NCBI GenBank assembly: GCA_039105265.1
Contig: JAPFFF010000004.1
Location: 1,178,001-1,242,000 of the forward strand
Direction: 5' to 3'
DNA length: 64,000 nucleotides
Origin: Tritrichomonas musculus
Taxonomy: Eukaryota; Parabasalia; Tritrichomonadida; Tritrichomonadidae
Shown here: positions 1 to 12,100 of the stretch, piece by piece
Numbering within the stretch: position 1 is the first letter of the stretch
Layout of the letters: each line of letters begins with the position of its first letter
Notes under the pieces: model-generated
Told to the model about the DNA's origin: nothing
The model's database searches: none
The model's input: the letters and a program-made list of their open reading frames with translations, nothing else
Made by a program: the position numbers and the translations under genes

Positions 1-145
1 ATTTTCTTAATTCAGAAGTCAAATTTGAAAGGTTCTGTCCATCGTCATTTTCATCTAGGTATTTCAGGAGGGCTAATTGAATATCTTCATAATTTGCTAA
101 TTCTTCGGAAATTCTGTTTAATGCAGCTTCAAATTCAGTTGACAT
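1..145 (-). CDS. Ankyrin-repeat-type protein, N-terminal 48 codons (runs off left edge)
   Basis: The reverse strand reads ATG at 145 into an open frame reaching the window edge, starting MSTEFEAALNRISEEL and continuing NYEDIQLALLKYLDEN. An N-terminus with a short helical stretch, then 'NYEDIQ' and a 'LL.YL/FL' segment, is typical of the large trichomonad ankyrin family (DUF3447-type N-terminus). The ankyrin repeats themselves would lie outside the window, so the assignment is inference. The recurrent ACTTTTTGA motif lies on the same strand about 75 bases upstream (near 218-231). Only the 5' end is visible; function beyond a protein-interaction scaffold cannot be stated. Confidence 0.6.
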   Translation of the reverse strand, partial: MSTEFEAALNRISEELANYEDIQLALLKYLDENDDGQNLSNLTSELRK

Positions 146-404
146 CTTATATATCTAAAAAAAGCTGACAACCAAAAACTTTTTCAATTTAAATTATTTA
201 TTTTAAAAACAAATAAACTTTCAAAAAGTTAATTTAAAAACGGTTAAGGAGAAATCTTATTTGATTTATATAAAAGTGGGCTGTTTTGATGGAATATTTA
301 TAAAAATAATACTGAACTCAGCGAAAAGAATTACATGATTTTTTTATCACTTTGAAATGGTAAATTTATATTTTAAAATATAAATATTAATTATAATCAG
401 TTGC
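146..404. other. Intergenic DNA upstream of the partial ankyrin gene
   Basis: A+T-rich DNA with no coding signal. It contains copies of the recurrent motif (ACTTTTTC/ACTTTTTGA) near 176 and 222, on opposite strands, which could be promoter elements for the gene at 1-145. Confidence 0.4.
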
Positions 405-413
405 AGAATTATA

Positions 414-1203
414 TAGGTCGGCCAGAATAACGAGTTTTGTCAAAAAAAATAAAAAAACGTAGGAATATCTTCTATTTGATATATAATATTAAATGATGTC
501 TACATATTTTGTTTACCAAGTTTCATCCAATTTTTTGAGTTGAGTTTTGTGAAATTTATGTTTTTTCTTTAAAATAAATAATATTAATATATCCTATAAT
601 TATCATGAAAAAAGATAATTATTTATGTTTATCTATATATATAATATTGCATTAGATTTAGTATAATCATTAATAAATAAATATTTATTTTTTTTAACAT
701 GAAAAATGCATTTTTAAAAAATACAAAATTCAATTCTTTTTGAAAAAGTTTGGGATATTTTCTTTTAAGATTTTCTTCTTCTTTTTCATTCTTAAGTCTA
801 CTTTTATTGTTATATAAATTTTTGTAATATAATAAAATAAAAATAAAAAGGAAATTTGATCTTCTATTTTTTCTAAAATTGTATTAAATTTTTTCCATCA
901 ATTCACTGATGAATAATAAATATTTCTTAATTTTTATTATATTTATATATATTGTATATAGTTATAAACCAAAGAAAGTAATAAAAAACATGTAAATCAA
1001 ATATATAACAGGATATAATTATTTTAAATTTAAATTTCAAAAAAATGATGATAAAAAAAAATCCAACTCAAGAATTCCCACCAAATTTAGATATTTTCTT
1101 AATCATATGATCATGAAACAAATATATAAGTTTGGGAAGTTTCAAGCGTTTTTTTAAATTTTGCTTTATGTTTTTGACAAATACGTTATTTCGGCCGACC
1201 TAT
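414..1203. mobile_element. Non-autonomous DNA transposon (MITE-like), 790 bp, with target-site duplication
   Basis: The ends are inverted repeats: the left begins TAGGTCGGCC and continues with AATAACG and TTTTGTCAAAAA; the right end reads the same on the other strand (GGCCGACCTA at about 1193-1202). The 9 bases AGAATTATA at 405-413 are repeated directly at 1204-1212, which is the signature of insertion. Looser similarity between the arms continues inward for well over 100 bases. There is no open frame inside. An 8-9-bp duplication fits hAT- or Mutator-type transposases; the family is not certain. Confidence 0.8.
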
Positions 1204-1434
1204 AGAATTATAATGAAAAATAGCTAATGACATACAAACAGCTTATTATTTATCTATAATTTAAGTGACATATTGATTTGATCTGTTGTTTAGATGAAGT
1301 TCTATCTTAAATTAAATTTCGAAATAAAAAAAAAAATTGTTAAATCACAAATAAAAAGATGTTTCTTTTTTTTTTTCTTTTTTTAGAATTAAAATAAAAT
1401 GCTTGGTTTAATGTAATCTATTAAAAAAAATTAT
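1204..1434. other. 3' flank of the RhoGEF gene
   Basis: Holds the right-hand copy of the 9-bp target duplication (1204-1212) and A+T-rich DNA with A-runs and T-runs. No gene seen. Confidence 0.4.
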
Positions 1435-2709
1435 TTAATCAAGAGATTCTAAGGCCTGCTTTCTGGTTCTAGGTTCTTGTGGTTCCAAATAAAGATTCCT
1501 TAACTTTTCTAAAGTACCTGACATATAGTCTTTTCCATTTTCTGTCATTCCTTTTACTTTATCTTTAATTCCTTTCTTCAATGTCTTGATAAAACCTCTA
1601 TAATTATCAAGTTCAGAAGACTTTGAAAATTCAATATGAAATTCATTTGTGTCACATTTAAGTGTAACAGCAGCCTTATTTCCACTGAGAGGATCTTCAA
1701 TAAAGTGAACTTGAGTCATTGGGATTGCTTCGATGAATACGTAGTTGTTGCCTTGAAGGCTTTTTTCTGGATACGTCAACAAAAGAATGTCGTTCATTGT
1801 GAGAATGCTCATATTCTTATGCTTCTTTCCGTGCTCTGGATTTGCTACTTTGACTTTGATTTTGCCTTGGAATTTTCTGCCTGGCTTCATTAAACAGAAG
1901 AAAGGAGGAGCATTTGAAAGGTTTTCAGAGATATTGAGAAGTTCGTTTTCTGTTTCTTTATCCAAGGTCTTTTCACTATTCAAAGCTGCACCAACAGCTG
2001 ATAATGAATTGAGCGCTTCGGTATATTTTTCATTTTCAACTTTAAATTGTTCTTGTGGGAAATATTTAATGACGCGTTCAAATAATAGTTTATAACCTGC
2101 AATACGCTGTGTAGGGAGAATTAACAAGTCTTCAATTTCTTGGCATTTAGCTTTTGGATTGAAAAGGGCTTTATTTAAAAACTTAGTGAATTTTTTGCTT
2201 TTCCTAAGTCTCTTAAGAACTTCATCTACGTTATCATTTGTTTTTAGATATGCTGTATAAAGCTGCTGCATTTTTGGAGCAACATTAATAAATGTTTGAG
2301 CAATGGAAATAAAAACGTCAGGGGATGGAAAGGCATGAGAAAGAGCAGCAAGAGATTGGTCCATAACAGTAAGTATTTGTCCTTGGTGAAGTTCACGTAT
2401 TTGATCGATATTTCCGAAAAGTTGAGCCATTGAAGCAGAATCAATCAAAGGCTTTGGTGAAGTAATTGACTGGTCGAGAGGCTTATAATAAACCTCTTCA
2501 CATATTTGAAGTGAGTTAACGTAGTTTCTTTCAGTTTCGATCATTTCTCTAATAATACGTCGCCTCTTTCTATCATTTGCCAGTTTCAGAAGATACTGAG
2601 TGAAAAGAGGCTTTAATTCTGTCAAAGCAAGTTTTTGTGTGTCGTTAAATGAGGCCATTGGTTCTTCAATACGACTTGATTTTCTCAAAACTTTCTTGGC
2701 TTTCGACAT
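1435..2709 (-). CDS. Rho guanine-nucleotide exchange factor (DH-PH protein)
   Basis: 424 residues. Residues ~50-250 form a DH domain: it opens with the classic CR1 motif (IIREMIETERNYVNSL) and later has the CR3-like ILPTQRIAGYKLL segment that contacts the GTPase. Residues ~275-385 read as a PH domain (strands around GKIKVKVANPEHG and ILTMNDILLLTYP, final helix near DNYRGFIKTLKKG). DH-PH proteins load GTP onto Rho/Rac-type GTPases and so drive actin remodelling, phagocytosis and amoeboid change. The N-terminal 50 residues are basic and Ser-rich. The start is the first ATG; a copy of ACTTTTTGA lies about 25-35 bases upstream on the same strand. The DH assignment is strong; which GTPase it serves cannot be told. 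Confidence 0.9.
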   Translation of the reverse strand: MSKAKKVLRKSSRIEEPMASFNDTQKLALTELKPLFTQYLLKLANDRKRRRIIREMIETERNYVNSLQICEEVYYKPLDQSITSPKPLIDSASMAQLFGNIDQIRELHQGQILTVMDQSLAALSHAFPSPDVFISIAQTFINVAPKMQQLYTAYLKTNDNVDEVLKRLRKSKKFTKFLNKALFNPKAKCQEIEDLLILPTQRIAGYKLLFERVIKYFPQEQFKVENEKYTEALNSLSAVGAALNSEKTLDKETENELLNISENLSNAPPFFCLMKPGRKFQGKIKVKVANPEHGKKHKNMSILTMNDILLLTYPEKSLQGNNYVFIEAIPMTQVHFIEDPLSGNKAAVTLKCDTNEFHIEFSKSSELDNYRGFIKTLKKGIKDKVKGMTENGKDYMSGTLEKLRNLYLEPQEPRTRKQALESLD

Positions 2710-3192
2710 TTAAATTTATCCTATTATTAAGTATTAATTCAAAAAGTTTGAATAATGAATATTCTGTTATTATAGTTCCTCATATCAAAATAATTTATTC
2801 AAATTCTTGGATTAAATGATAAATAGTAAATTAAGGATGTTTATATTTTTTTGATTTTGAATGATGTTTATAATTATTCTAAACAATAAAAAAAAGTGAA
2901 ACTTTTTGTGAATATTTTGATATTTGTAAAAAACTTAAAACTCGTTTTGTTGAAGCTTAGTGAATTTTTTGAATTCAAAAACTGTTTCTCATTATGAATA
3001 ATAATAAAAAATTTTTTTTGAATCCTTCTTATATAATGTATTTATCATATCTTTTTTAAAAATCATAAAATAAGCTTTATTTATCAAAGAAAACATAAAG
3101 AAGGATTTTGATTTGTTAGAGATAGAAAAAAATTTATTAATACAAATAAAATATTATAAAAATATAAATAAATAAATATAAATATATCGGAA
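2710..3192. other. Intergenic, promoter side of RhoGEF and 3' side of VPS13
   Basis: A+T-rich spacer without coding potential. It includes ACTTTTTGA-like motifs near 2732-2742 (RhoGEF side) and a T-rich tract. Nothing else recognised. Confidence 0.35.
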
Positions 3193-6100
3193 TTATTTGA
3201 GCAAAGAAAAGCCAAATGTGTCCTGGACAACTTTCTGCGATTTCAAAAACATTGCAATTCTCATAGCTTCTTTTTTGTCATTAGCAACAATTTGGCAGTA
3301 GTTTTCTCCGTTTCGTTGACCGTTGGGTGGTGCTTGCTGGGCATCCTTTTGCTGAGGTTGGTTTTGTACTTGCTGACCTTGCTGCTGCTGAGGCTTTGAT
3401 TGAGGTGGCTGCTCACTTTGAGTTTGCTGCACTTGTTCATTTGGCTGCTGCTGTTGATCTTCAGATTGTGAAGGTTTTTGTTGATCTTCAGATTGTGAAG
3501 GTTTTTGTTGATCTTCAGATTGCTGAGATTTTTGTTGATCTTCAGATTGTGAAGGTTTTTGTTGATCTTCAGATTGCTGAGATTTTTGTTGATCTTCAGA
3601 TTGTGAAGGTTTTTGTTGATCTTCAGATTGTGAAGGTTTTTGTTGATCTTCAGATTGTGAAGGTTTTTGTTGATCTTCAGATTGTGGAATCTTTTGTTGG
3701 TCTTCAGGTTTTGGAGGTTTTTGTTTTGCTTGTTTTTGTTGAGCCTGCTTTTTCTGCTGCTTTTCCGATTGTTTTTGCATCTTCTGCTGTTGCTGCAACA
3801 TCTTCTTTTGCTGCTGAGGAGACAAACCTCCATCCTGCTTTGCAGGCTGCGTCTTTTGTGTCTCCTTTGCTTTGTTCAGCAGAGGAGAAGTTGCAAACGA
3901 GACAACCTTATTATTCACTCTAAAGTCTGCCAAATTTGTTATCTTAAACTTAGCCTCGATTCCCTTGAAGTCCTCCCTAATGATGTACACGAAAGTGTCA
4001 GTAATGCAGACAAACTGCTGCTTTGCAGACCTGCATGCAATTCTTATAACTTCAGTTCTTTCCTGCTGTGAAAGAGCCTGAATCAAATTCTGGGCTCTAC
4101 TAATTTTCTCGTCGAACTTCGAGATTGTGTTGTTTGGATAAGCACGCGGCACCCTTTTCCTTGCAGTCTTGTCCATTCTTGGCACGTTGCTTAAAGCGTC
4201 ATTAGAAAGCTTTGTCAAAACTCCAAGGACGCCTTGGCCACCGCCATTATTACTGACTGACTTTGTCTTCAATCCGATGTTTTCTGTTTGCTGGCTCTTT
4301 ATCTTGTTGATGATTTCAGATGGCCTGAAATGAGCCTTGCCGATTGTCGAGGACAAAGCATCGAGGCTTTCTTGACTAAAGGCGCCGTTTACTTTCCTTC
4401 TGTTATCAAATTCCATCTGTGTTTCAGTAGATGAGAACTTTTGAATGTCGTTTGATAACTCAGATTCGATCTTAACGCCGAGTGCTTCAGCAATCAAATT
4501 GGTGACACCGAAAGCAGTCATCAATTTGCCTCCACTTCCGAGCATCTGGATGAGCTGATTAAAAGCTTGCGTCTTGTATTCGTTCATGATCTTCTCATTA
4601 ATTGCTGATGGCGTATCTGACACATTCGCGGCTATGACACCAGGAAGAAGTAACTTTCCGTTGGATAAAGAAGGAATGTATTTTAAGTAAGACAAAAGTT
4701 TATGAACTCTGGTCTGCCTTCCACTTTTCCTGTTGTAATGAAGAAGAATATTTATTGGCGACATTTCAAGCCAATTAAATGTGGAAACAGATGAGCTATC
4801 GTTCTTTTCAATTTTTTGTTGTGGCTTGATTGTTGTCTTTAACTTCTTGGTTAGTTCATTGAGAATGTAATAAACATCAGAAAGGAATGTCGAGTCAATT
4901 TCAACATCAATTCGTTGGAAGATAATTGAACAATATGTTATATTCGTCATGAATGGTGCATCAGATGGAATAATGCAATTGAACGATAGAAATGGCATTC
5001 GTGGGACTTTTCTTCCATATAAAACTACAGGTGTTGGTGTAAGAGGATCTTGATCATCTATTTGTAAACTATCAATAGATGCACGAATTAGCTTGTAATT
5101 AGACATTACATGAAGTTCTGCATTAAAGTTGTCTAACGAAACAAGCGCAAATTCACGAGTTTGGAAGTCAATTAAAGAAATATTGACTCTTGATAAATTC
5201 AGGGAATAAGTAGAAGTGAATTTGTTCACAAATTTAGGAATCTTTGTTGTGATTGATAAAGCTCGACTTCCATTAATTATCTTCGATATGCTAACATAAA
5301 TGGGCTTTCCATTAAACATTGCATCTGTACGAACATAATCAGTATCTTCAACCAAACAAAGACTCAAATGTATCTGATCTTCACCAATGAAGAAATGTGC
5401 AGATGGATATGATAACGGCTCATCAAAAGCAAAGACAGATGTTGAATGCGGCTCAATTATAAAAGGTTGAACATTATAAAGTTGAAATGCTGTAACTGTT
5501 GTTGGTAACGTATTACATATAACAATTGGTGTAGGAAAAGTTACTGGTCTAAAATGACATTCTAAATTTGTACCGACATCAACTGTTTCTACTTCAATTA
5601 ACATGCTGTTTTCTTGTGATTGTATCTTAAAAACAATCTTTTGTTCATTTATTAATGACAAAATTGGAAAAGTTGAAAATGATGATATAATTAACATGAA
5701 TGTTCCAGCAGGCGTCATTTTAGAAATCATCATATTTGACTTCTTTTTAATCAAATATTTTTCTCCACATACTTTTTGCGTGTTGTTGTTTACTGGCTGC
5801 AATTTAATGTCAACATCGAGGTCATTATGGACTTGAAGAAGTGGATTAAATGTAAGTATCGATGCTTGACTTTGGATAGAAATATCATAACGGAAAGCAT
5901 AGCTGATTCCTGCTTTATCTAAGTTGCCGTTGTTCTTGTTATTGGCATTCATTATCGGCGTGAATAAGTTGGTCGTTCTTGGCGTTGTGCAATCGAAATT
6001 GTTAACAACACTGAACTCAGAATCACCGACATTTTTGACAAATCGAAGATTCATTGGAACTTCATTCTTGCCTGAAAAGTAGGCCTTTGGGCACCAAAGA

Positions 6101-9100
6101 GAAAAGTTGTCTACAATGGCATCTACACTCTCATCTTTCTCAAAAATGGTCATGTTGTAAGATGAAAAGTTAAATATGCCAACAGGCGTGTAAAATGAGG
6201 CAGTTATTTGCGTCGTGTCTTCATCGAGATCAAAGAGAACAGAAAATGTCATTTCTTTAGTTTCTTTTTCTTCACTGTTTTCATCTTTATAACCTGCAGC
6301 AACAATCTTTTGAGGATCCCGTGATTTCATGTTTAGCTTCGTTAAGGGCCCGTATGTAACACCATCAACGGAAAAACTTGCCTTAAATTTATTCTTTCCT
6401 TCATTAACGAAAAAGTCTATAGTTTTCTCTGATTCAAGGATAATTGGCTTCTCATCATTTTCCCATTTCATTTGAATTTGCACTGGAAGATGAGAAACTG
6501 CTTTAATTGGTGAAAATAAGGTCAATAATCTTGTTCCTGTTTTGACTTCGTTTTTAACAGACAAACTAACTTTAATTGCTTTGTTCTCAAGTCCAATCAT
6601 GAAGTTTTGAGTACCTGACATTGTCCGACTAAATGTCAATATACTATGTTTCATTTTAGTCTTCGAATCATGCTCTGTTATCAAGAATTCGGCAGGTTTC
6701 GACTCAAGATATAAAGGTAGACGCTTTTTTGGCTCAATTGTTTGAATTATTGTAAATTTATCATTCTTGCTTGGACGAGTGAAAACGTCAACCGATATAG
6801 AAAGCTTGTTGTACAATTCCATGCATGATTTCAGGACAAGACAAAGACCACCTTGTAATGGCTTCCTCATTGCCATTATTTGATCGTTGAGCATCAAAGG
6901 ATAGGTTAAATATTTCGGACAAAAATGAGTAATTTTATTGTTAAATTTAATGTAAATTTCAGTTGACATTTTAATGTCATAAATTGGAATTCGTTGACCA
7001 TTTGTAATTAAGAAGAAATCTTCTTCTTTCTCAGATTGGCCAACCTTACAATGTACATCAGAGCCAAGATTGTTTTCAATCCAAAAGTTTGGCAATTCAA
7101 TGAATTTTTCACCAATTGTCATCATATTAGATTTGATCTCGCTAGCAAGGTTCATGTATTGCATAACAGCTTTTGCAGGAAGGTTGATATTCATTTCATC
7201 TTCACATCTGAATGAAATTCTAAATTTGTCATTTGACAATATTCCCATTGTCTGAATTTGGAAAGGTTCAAGAATCATGTCCCAAAATCCAGTTGTTTCA
7301 TTGTAATATTGGATGTATGGCTCGAAAGACAAGTTCATTGATCCCACTTTTTCAGTAGTGCTTAAATCATATTTGATTGGTGGTATAATCATCTGGAAAA
7401 GTGGAACATGCTGAGCTGATGATCTGTTATCTCTGCAGATGATTAATTCAATCCTTCCAGAATTGAATTTCAAAGATGAAAATGAAGATGCTAATGAGTA
7501 TTGCTTATCTTCATCTTCACTGACGTTTTCATATTGACTGTTGTCCTCTGAAAACATCATGACTTCAGTTGATTTGTTGATGCTTTCTAACATCGTTCCA
7601 AACAGGACGAAATCGATGGCTGATAATTTGACCATTACATCTGACATGAAGAAAGAAATGGAAATAGTTTTATCTTTCTCAATCTTCCTTGTGAAAACAA
7701 GACTAACTTTTTCAAGAATTGGAATGTAATTCGTCTTCGTAATTGAATCAGAGAAATGTAATGAAAAATCAGAAATTTTGGCTTCCATTATTTTCTCCGC
7801 AAGATTGAAGAAGACATTCATTTCAATGTGGAAAAGTGGATAGTCTTTCTTTTCAATCGAAGTAGGAACAGTTATCTTCAAGCTCGGTGCATTGAAATTA
7901 AGATTGAAAGGAAGAGATATGTTGTCGTTATTTGCAGATGGATGAGGCTTCTTGCCTCCTTCTTTGTCTGAAGGATGGGAAAGATCAACTGCTTTGAGAT
8001 TCTCCATCGATGCCGACGAGGAAGGCGTTGCTGTTGAAGTGCTAGTTGAAGCTGACGTGGAGAAGGAAATCGATGGAATATGTAGAAATGGCGATCGAAG
8101 AACAAAATTGAAAACATTCAGATAGAAAAGATAGTCTAAGTTTGCGGTCATTTCAGCCATGTCGATGTTGATTGTGTTATTCTCCCACTTAAATTGAATG
8201 AGATTCGAATCAAGCGGAGATGTAATGAGCGATGTTTTGGTATCACCGCCTTGATACAGATTGAACTGATGAACATTGGCTGACCATGCGTTCTCATTGA
8301 GATTAGCAGTGACATCTAAGAATTCAATAGATGCAAGTGGATCAATCAAAAATAGACCGAGCTTGAATCCTTCTATTTTCAGATCAGCTTTAAGATCCAT
8401 TTTTTTCTCAGAAGTATCTGCAATTTCAACTGATTTGTGGTTCTCTGAATGCTTATGAGATTCACCAAGCTCATTCTGCTTTTGATCGTCAGATATGTTT
8501 TGTAATGGAATTTGCTGCTCACTTGATGGCTGCTCTACTGGTTGTTCATTCTGCTTTTGATCATCAGATATGTTTTGTAATGGAATTTGCTGCTCACTTG
8601 ATGGCTGCTCTACTGGTTGTTCATTCTGCTCGGCTTGTTGTTTAATTGGCTGTTCTGTTGGCTGCTGCTCTATTGATTTTTGTTCTTCCGTTTGTGGCGA
8701 TTCATAATCAATGTTGTGAATTTCATAGTTGATCGGAATAAGCAATGTTATTTTGACATTTTCTGGTTTGCCCTGATTCATGAAGTTATGAATGACTGCG
8801 TGGGCAAACCTATGTGTATACTGGATTGATACGTTTCTTACACTCCAATTTCCATTCAACTGATCGAATGAAAATGGAATTGGGTCCCTCTTGTCCTCGA
8901 GTTCCAAAATCTTCTCAATAGTCAGATCAGAAATGTCCTTGGTCAAGTCGTTAAACAATAAGACTGCTTTAATATCATTAATCTCCAAAGCACGATCAGG
9001 ATTTGAATTTTGAACATCAATAAATATATTTTTAATAGACAAAGCAGATAATCTTTGATCAGTCTTCAATGCAAACTTGAAATCGTCAATTTTAGAGAAG

Positions 9101-12100
9101 CAATGAGGACCTTTCATGTTACTTGGAAATATTTCAATCTCAATCTTGTCAAGTTCAATAACAAGACCAAATCCAATTTTGAATGGTTCATCAGATTGAT
9201 CATTTTTCGCTTCGTCAACAATGATCAATTGGTTGTCTTTGATTGGCTGGTTCTCTTGCGCAGTTGGCTCGGAAATAAGGGCAATGATTGACTCTTTAAG
9301 AGTTGTGACAATAGGATGACAAAAACGTCCCGTTACACAGTTACTGCGCAATGTAATACAGTCATGATAATATCTGAAGTAGAAATGAGATGGAAAGTGG
9401 AGGAATTGAAAGTCTGGATCTTTAAAGTTAACAAACCCAACAATTGAGTCAGCAGTTACTTCAAGATTAACACTGTCATCGTTAACAAAAGAAACATAGG
9501 CACTAAAGTTCTTTGTGAGCAAACGCATCGTCTCTTCTGTCTTATTAATTAAAATAAGCTCGAGTTGACAATCTTCACTAATCATTTTAGCACCATATTT
9601 GGATTTACTATCAATAACCTTTTTATTATTTTCATCTTGTTTGTCATTTTCATCTTGCTTAACTTCGTCATTCTCATTAATATCATCTGCCTTAATATTG
9701 TTTATGTCTTTTGGAGGAACAAATTTGAATATGTAACGATAAACCTCATTAGTTAAGTATATTTTTCCTTTTGGAAGATTAACATCAAGTTGGCTGTTGG
9801 AATTACTTGAGTAATAATGAAGATTGAGAGTTTCATATTCATCATCATTTTCAATTGCTACTTGTTCTTCTCCGTCTACCAAATCAACAATTTCGCGAGG
9901 GAAATATGCAAATTTGTAAACTCTATTATTAATGACTTGGTAGCCAATAAAGTTACGTATGTCAATATTAACGTTCAAGTCAATGTTATTCATGGTTGTA
10001 ACGATATTTAACAAGTTCGAGGTAACAATTAAAGCAGGCTTATGCTTGTCATACAATTCCAAGTTGGCATTTTTAATCGAAACTTTGTAAGTCGAATATT
10101 CAGTAGGTTCTTCATCATTTAATTTTTCTTTGTCATTTTTATCTGAGAAAAGTTCTCTAAATTCATCAATTAGACGCAAAATTGCCCAAATATCAGAAGG
10201 ATCAATCTGTGAATGAAGACCATGAATAGTAACTTCGGTGTCGTTCTCCATTTTTATTGCCAATGTTGTTGGAGAGATAACTTTCCTTCCTTCTCTAATC
10301 ATACTGAACTTTTGAAGCACAATTGCATCCTTAAATAATATTTTCTCAAAAGAGATGATGTAATGACCTAAAACGTCAGGTATTTCAAACTTTGTTCCAT
10401 CCATTCGTATGTTAAATTCAAAAGAAGATTCTTGATTTTCTTTTTGTTTTTTAAGCTTTTTTTGTTTTTCAATTTCCAATCTGATCCTTTTTTCTTCTTC
10501 TGTTTCTTTTTTGTTATTAATATGAATATCATTCTCTTCCATGAACTCAGATGACAAAGACATAACAGATGAATATATCTTCTTATATTTCCTGAAATCA
10601 AGAACGGCATGCAAGTTGTGGACTAAAAAAGTCAAAACCATTTTTTCATTTTCATTTTTCTGGTCTAGGAGAATTTCAGTGGAATTGCGTGGTAAGTTAA
10701 GTAAGTTTTGATTGTTTACAACAAATCCTATAGAATCTATCCTAAAAAGTCCAGCTATTTGGCCTTTCAACATTTGATAATTGGCGACGATTCCTGTCAT
10801 TCCAATTTCAATTTCATTCAAGGTTAGCTTAACTTCTTCTAGGGAGAAATTCAAATCAGTTCGAATTTTCCCATATGAAAAAACGGTTTTTTCTTGAAGT
10901 TCGTGCTTTTCCTCTTTAAAGCCTCCTCCAGTGTTCAAATTGATCGTCTTTCCGTAGTTTAGGGCGGCTGAAATTGATTTCAATGCTTCATCTGTAATGA
11001 CAAGACCAATTTTACTCATAGTGAATTTACATGCAATACTGACTGTATCAGATCCGTAATAAAAAGTAAAATCGAACGGTAAGTCAAAAACAAATTTGCT
11101 TAATAAACAATGGCCAGCAATTAACAAATCATCAATAGTAAATTTGAGGCGAAAATTCATTTTAATTTGTGGAGCATCATTGGGTAAAATTCCTACAGCT
11201 GTTTTATCGACTGTCAAATCACGAATAGCAAATTGAACCTCAGTGTCTTGCTCTTTGTATTTGAATGGATAAACGTACGTTAATCCTTTAAAGTTTACTC
11301 GTAAAGAATGATTCTTGAAGTAAAGAAGGCTTCGAAGTTTATCTGCAGCATCAATTTTATTAATCAATGTTGTATGTGTTTCTGAATCATCTAAATTAGA
11401 AAGTGAATCGGTTGATGCAAATGAATTCATTGATACTGATTTTGATGGAGTGGTTTGTTGGCGCTTTTTAGGTTTAGGCTGTTCATCTTTTGTCACAAAA
11501 AACTCCATAACACATTTAATGGTTTCTGTGTCAAAAGTTGTTTTAACTGACTCAACTACTATATTCATTGAAAATGGGTCAGCGGTTCGTGGAATAAGAG
11601 TGATCAACTTCAAAAAATCTGAATCTCTTTCGCGTTCAACGGTTATGAGTGATCTGAGTTCTCCTTTGATGAAAGATACACATGTCAAATCAGAAATACC
11701 AAAATGAATTTCTGCATGAGTTTGCACTGATTTAACGTTTGTTGTCAATTGAGCTAAAATAATTGAAGCTAAAACGTGTTCTGGTGAATATAAAAGTTCT
11801 ACTTGAAATGCAGGAACAATCATTTCCAAAGAAAACGAATCCATTTCAAAGAATCGATCACCTGTCTGAAGTATGCCTTTTAATTCAGACATATCAAAAG
11901 CAGTGATTCCAGAATTTTGAACTTGAGTTTCTTTTTGCACAACCGCACTTGCATATTGTCGTAAGAAAAGAGCTGCTTGAGAACCAATTTCTTCATCTAA
12001 TGATTTTATTTTCTTTTTGAGAATTGGATGTGGTCCTTTCTTTTGACCTTCTTTCTTTCTGTAAAGTTGGACATATCTTTCTCTGTTTTTCAAAATCTTG

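Noticed and set aside
1636-2095. Forward frames opposite the RhoGEF
   Set aside because: Antisense shadows of a well-supported DH-PH gene.
3327-3923. 198-aa forward frame opposite the VPS13 repeat
   Set aside because: Antisense shadow of the 27-bp coding repeat; its own sequence is just a translated repeat of valine/leucine-rich units.
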